Positions 5,371 to 5,421 of a stretch of 5,421 nt of DNA are shown in pieces. The notes beneath the pieces are model-generated. The model had not been told where the DNA came from and did no database searches. It saw nothing but the letters and a program-made list of their open reading frames with translations. This DNA is from Fimbriimonadaceae bacterium. GTDB taxonomy: Bacteria > Armatimonadota > Fimbriimonadia > Fimbriimonadales > Fimbriimonadaceae. The stretch spans positions 1 through 5,421 of the forward strand of contig JACMJO010000553.1 in NCBI GenBank assembly GCA_014380605.1. Direction: 5' to 3'. How positions within the stretch are numbered: the stretch's first letter is position 1; each line of letters starts with the position of its first letter. The position numbers were made by a program, and so were the translations under genes.

Positions 5371-5401
5371 GGGTGTTCATTATGGGTTTTTTGGTGTGCG
5401 T

Positions 5402-5421
5402 CCCCCACCCTGCCCTCCCCC
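5402..5421 (-). promoter_or_regulatory. G-quadruplex motif upstream of the acetyltransferase gene
   Basis: On the minus strand the last 20 bases are four runs of G (5, 3, 3 and 5 long) joined by loops of A, CA and T. Four runs of at least three G with one- or two-base loops is the textbook form of a very stable parallel quadruplex. It is on the non-template strand of the acetyltransferase gene, 32 bases before its start codon, where it could affect transcription or be part of a dispersed GC-rich repeat. It runs to the window edge and may continue. Confidence 0.6.

Overview
The window holds four protein genes on a mid-GC bacterial chromosome, and one intergenic stretch of about 735 bases packed with several kinds of short repeat. 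The layout is: threonyl-tRNA synthetase (minus, 13-1812); repeat-rich intergenic region (1813-2548); a secreted LolA-like protein (plus, 2549-3316); a large secreted modular protein with a cysteine-rich tail (plus, 3545-4798); and a RimJ/RimL-type GNAT acetyltransferase (minus, 4843-5370). It ends in a strong G-quadruplex motif (5402-5421) just upstream of the acetyltransferase.

Organism: nothing here fixes the taxon. The thrS gene is clearly bacterial. The two exported proteins have ordinary Sec signal peptides and no lipobox. Some starts lack a clear Shine-Dalgarno sequence. Intergenic arrays of degenerate 8-11-base repeats recall environmental lineages such as Armatimonadota, Verrucomicrobiota or Planctomycetota. 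An Armatimonadota (Fimbriimonadia-like) source is a guess from overall impression, not a demonstrated result.

The genes do not form an obvious pathway or operon. thrS and the LolA-like gene diverge from the repeat region. The two exported proteins lie in the same direction, 228 bases apart, and the second appears to have its own promoter. The acetyltransferase converges on the second exported protein with only 44 bases between them.

The most unusual content is non-coding. Upstream of thrS are mutually exclusive RNA pairings that would hide or expose its ribosome binding site. The intergenic region carries 11-, 9-, 8- and 10-base periodic arrays and a pair of adjacent perfect hairpins with different stems but nearly the same apex. 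No CRISPR array, tRNA, rRNA, transposase, phage gene or defence gene was seen, and I do not see a complete new biological system in the window.
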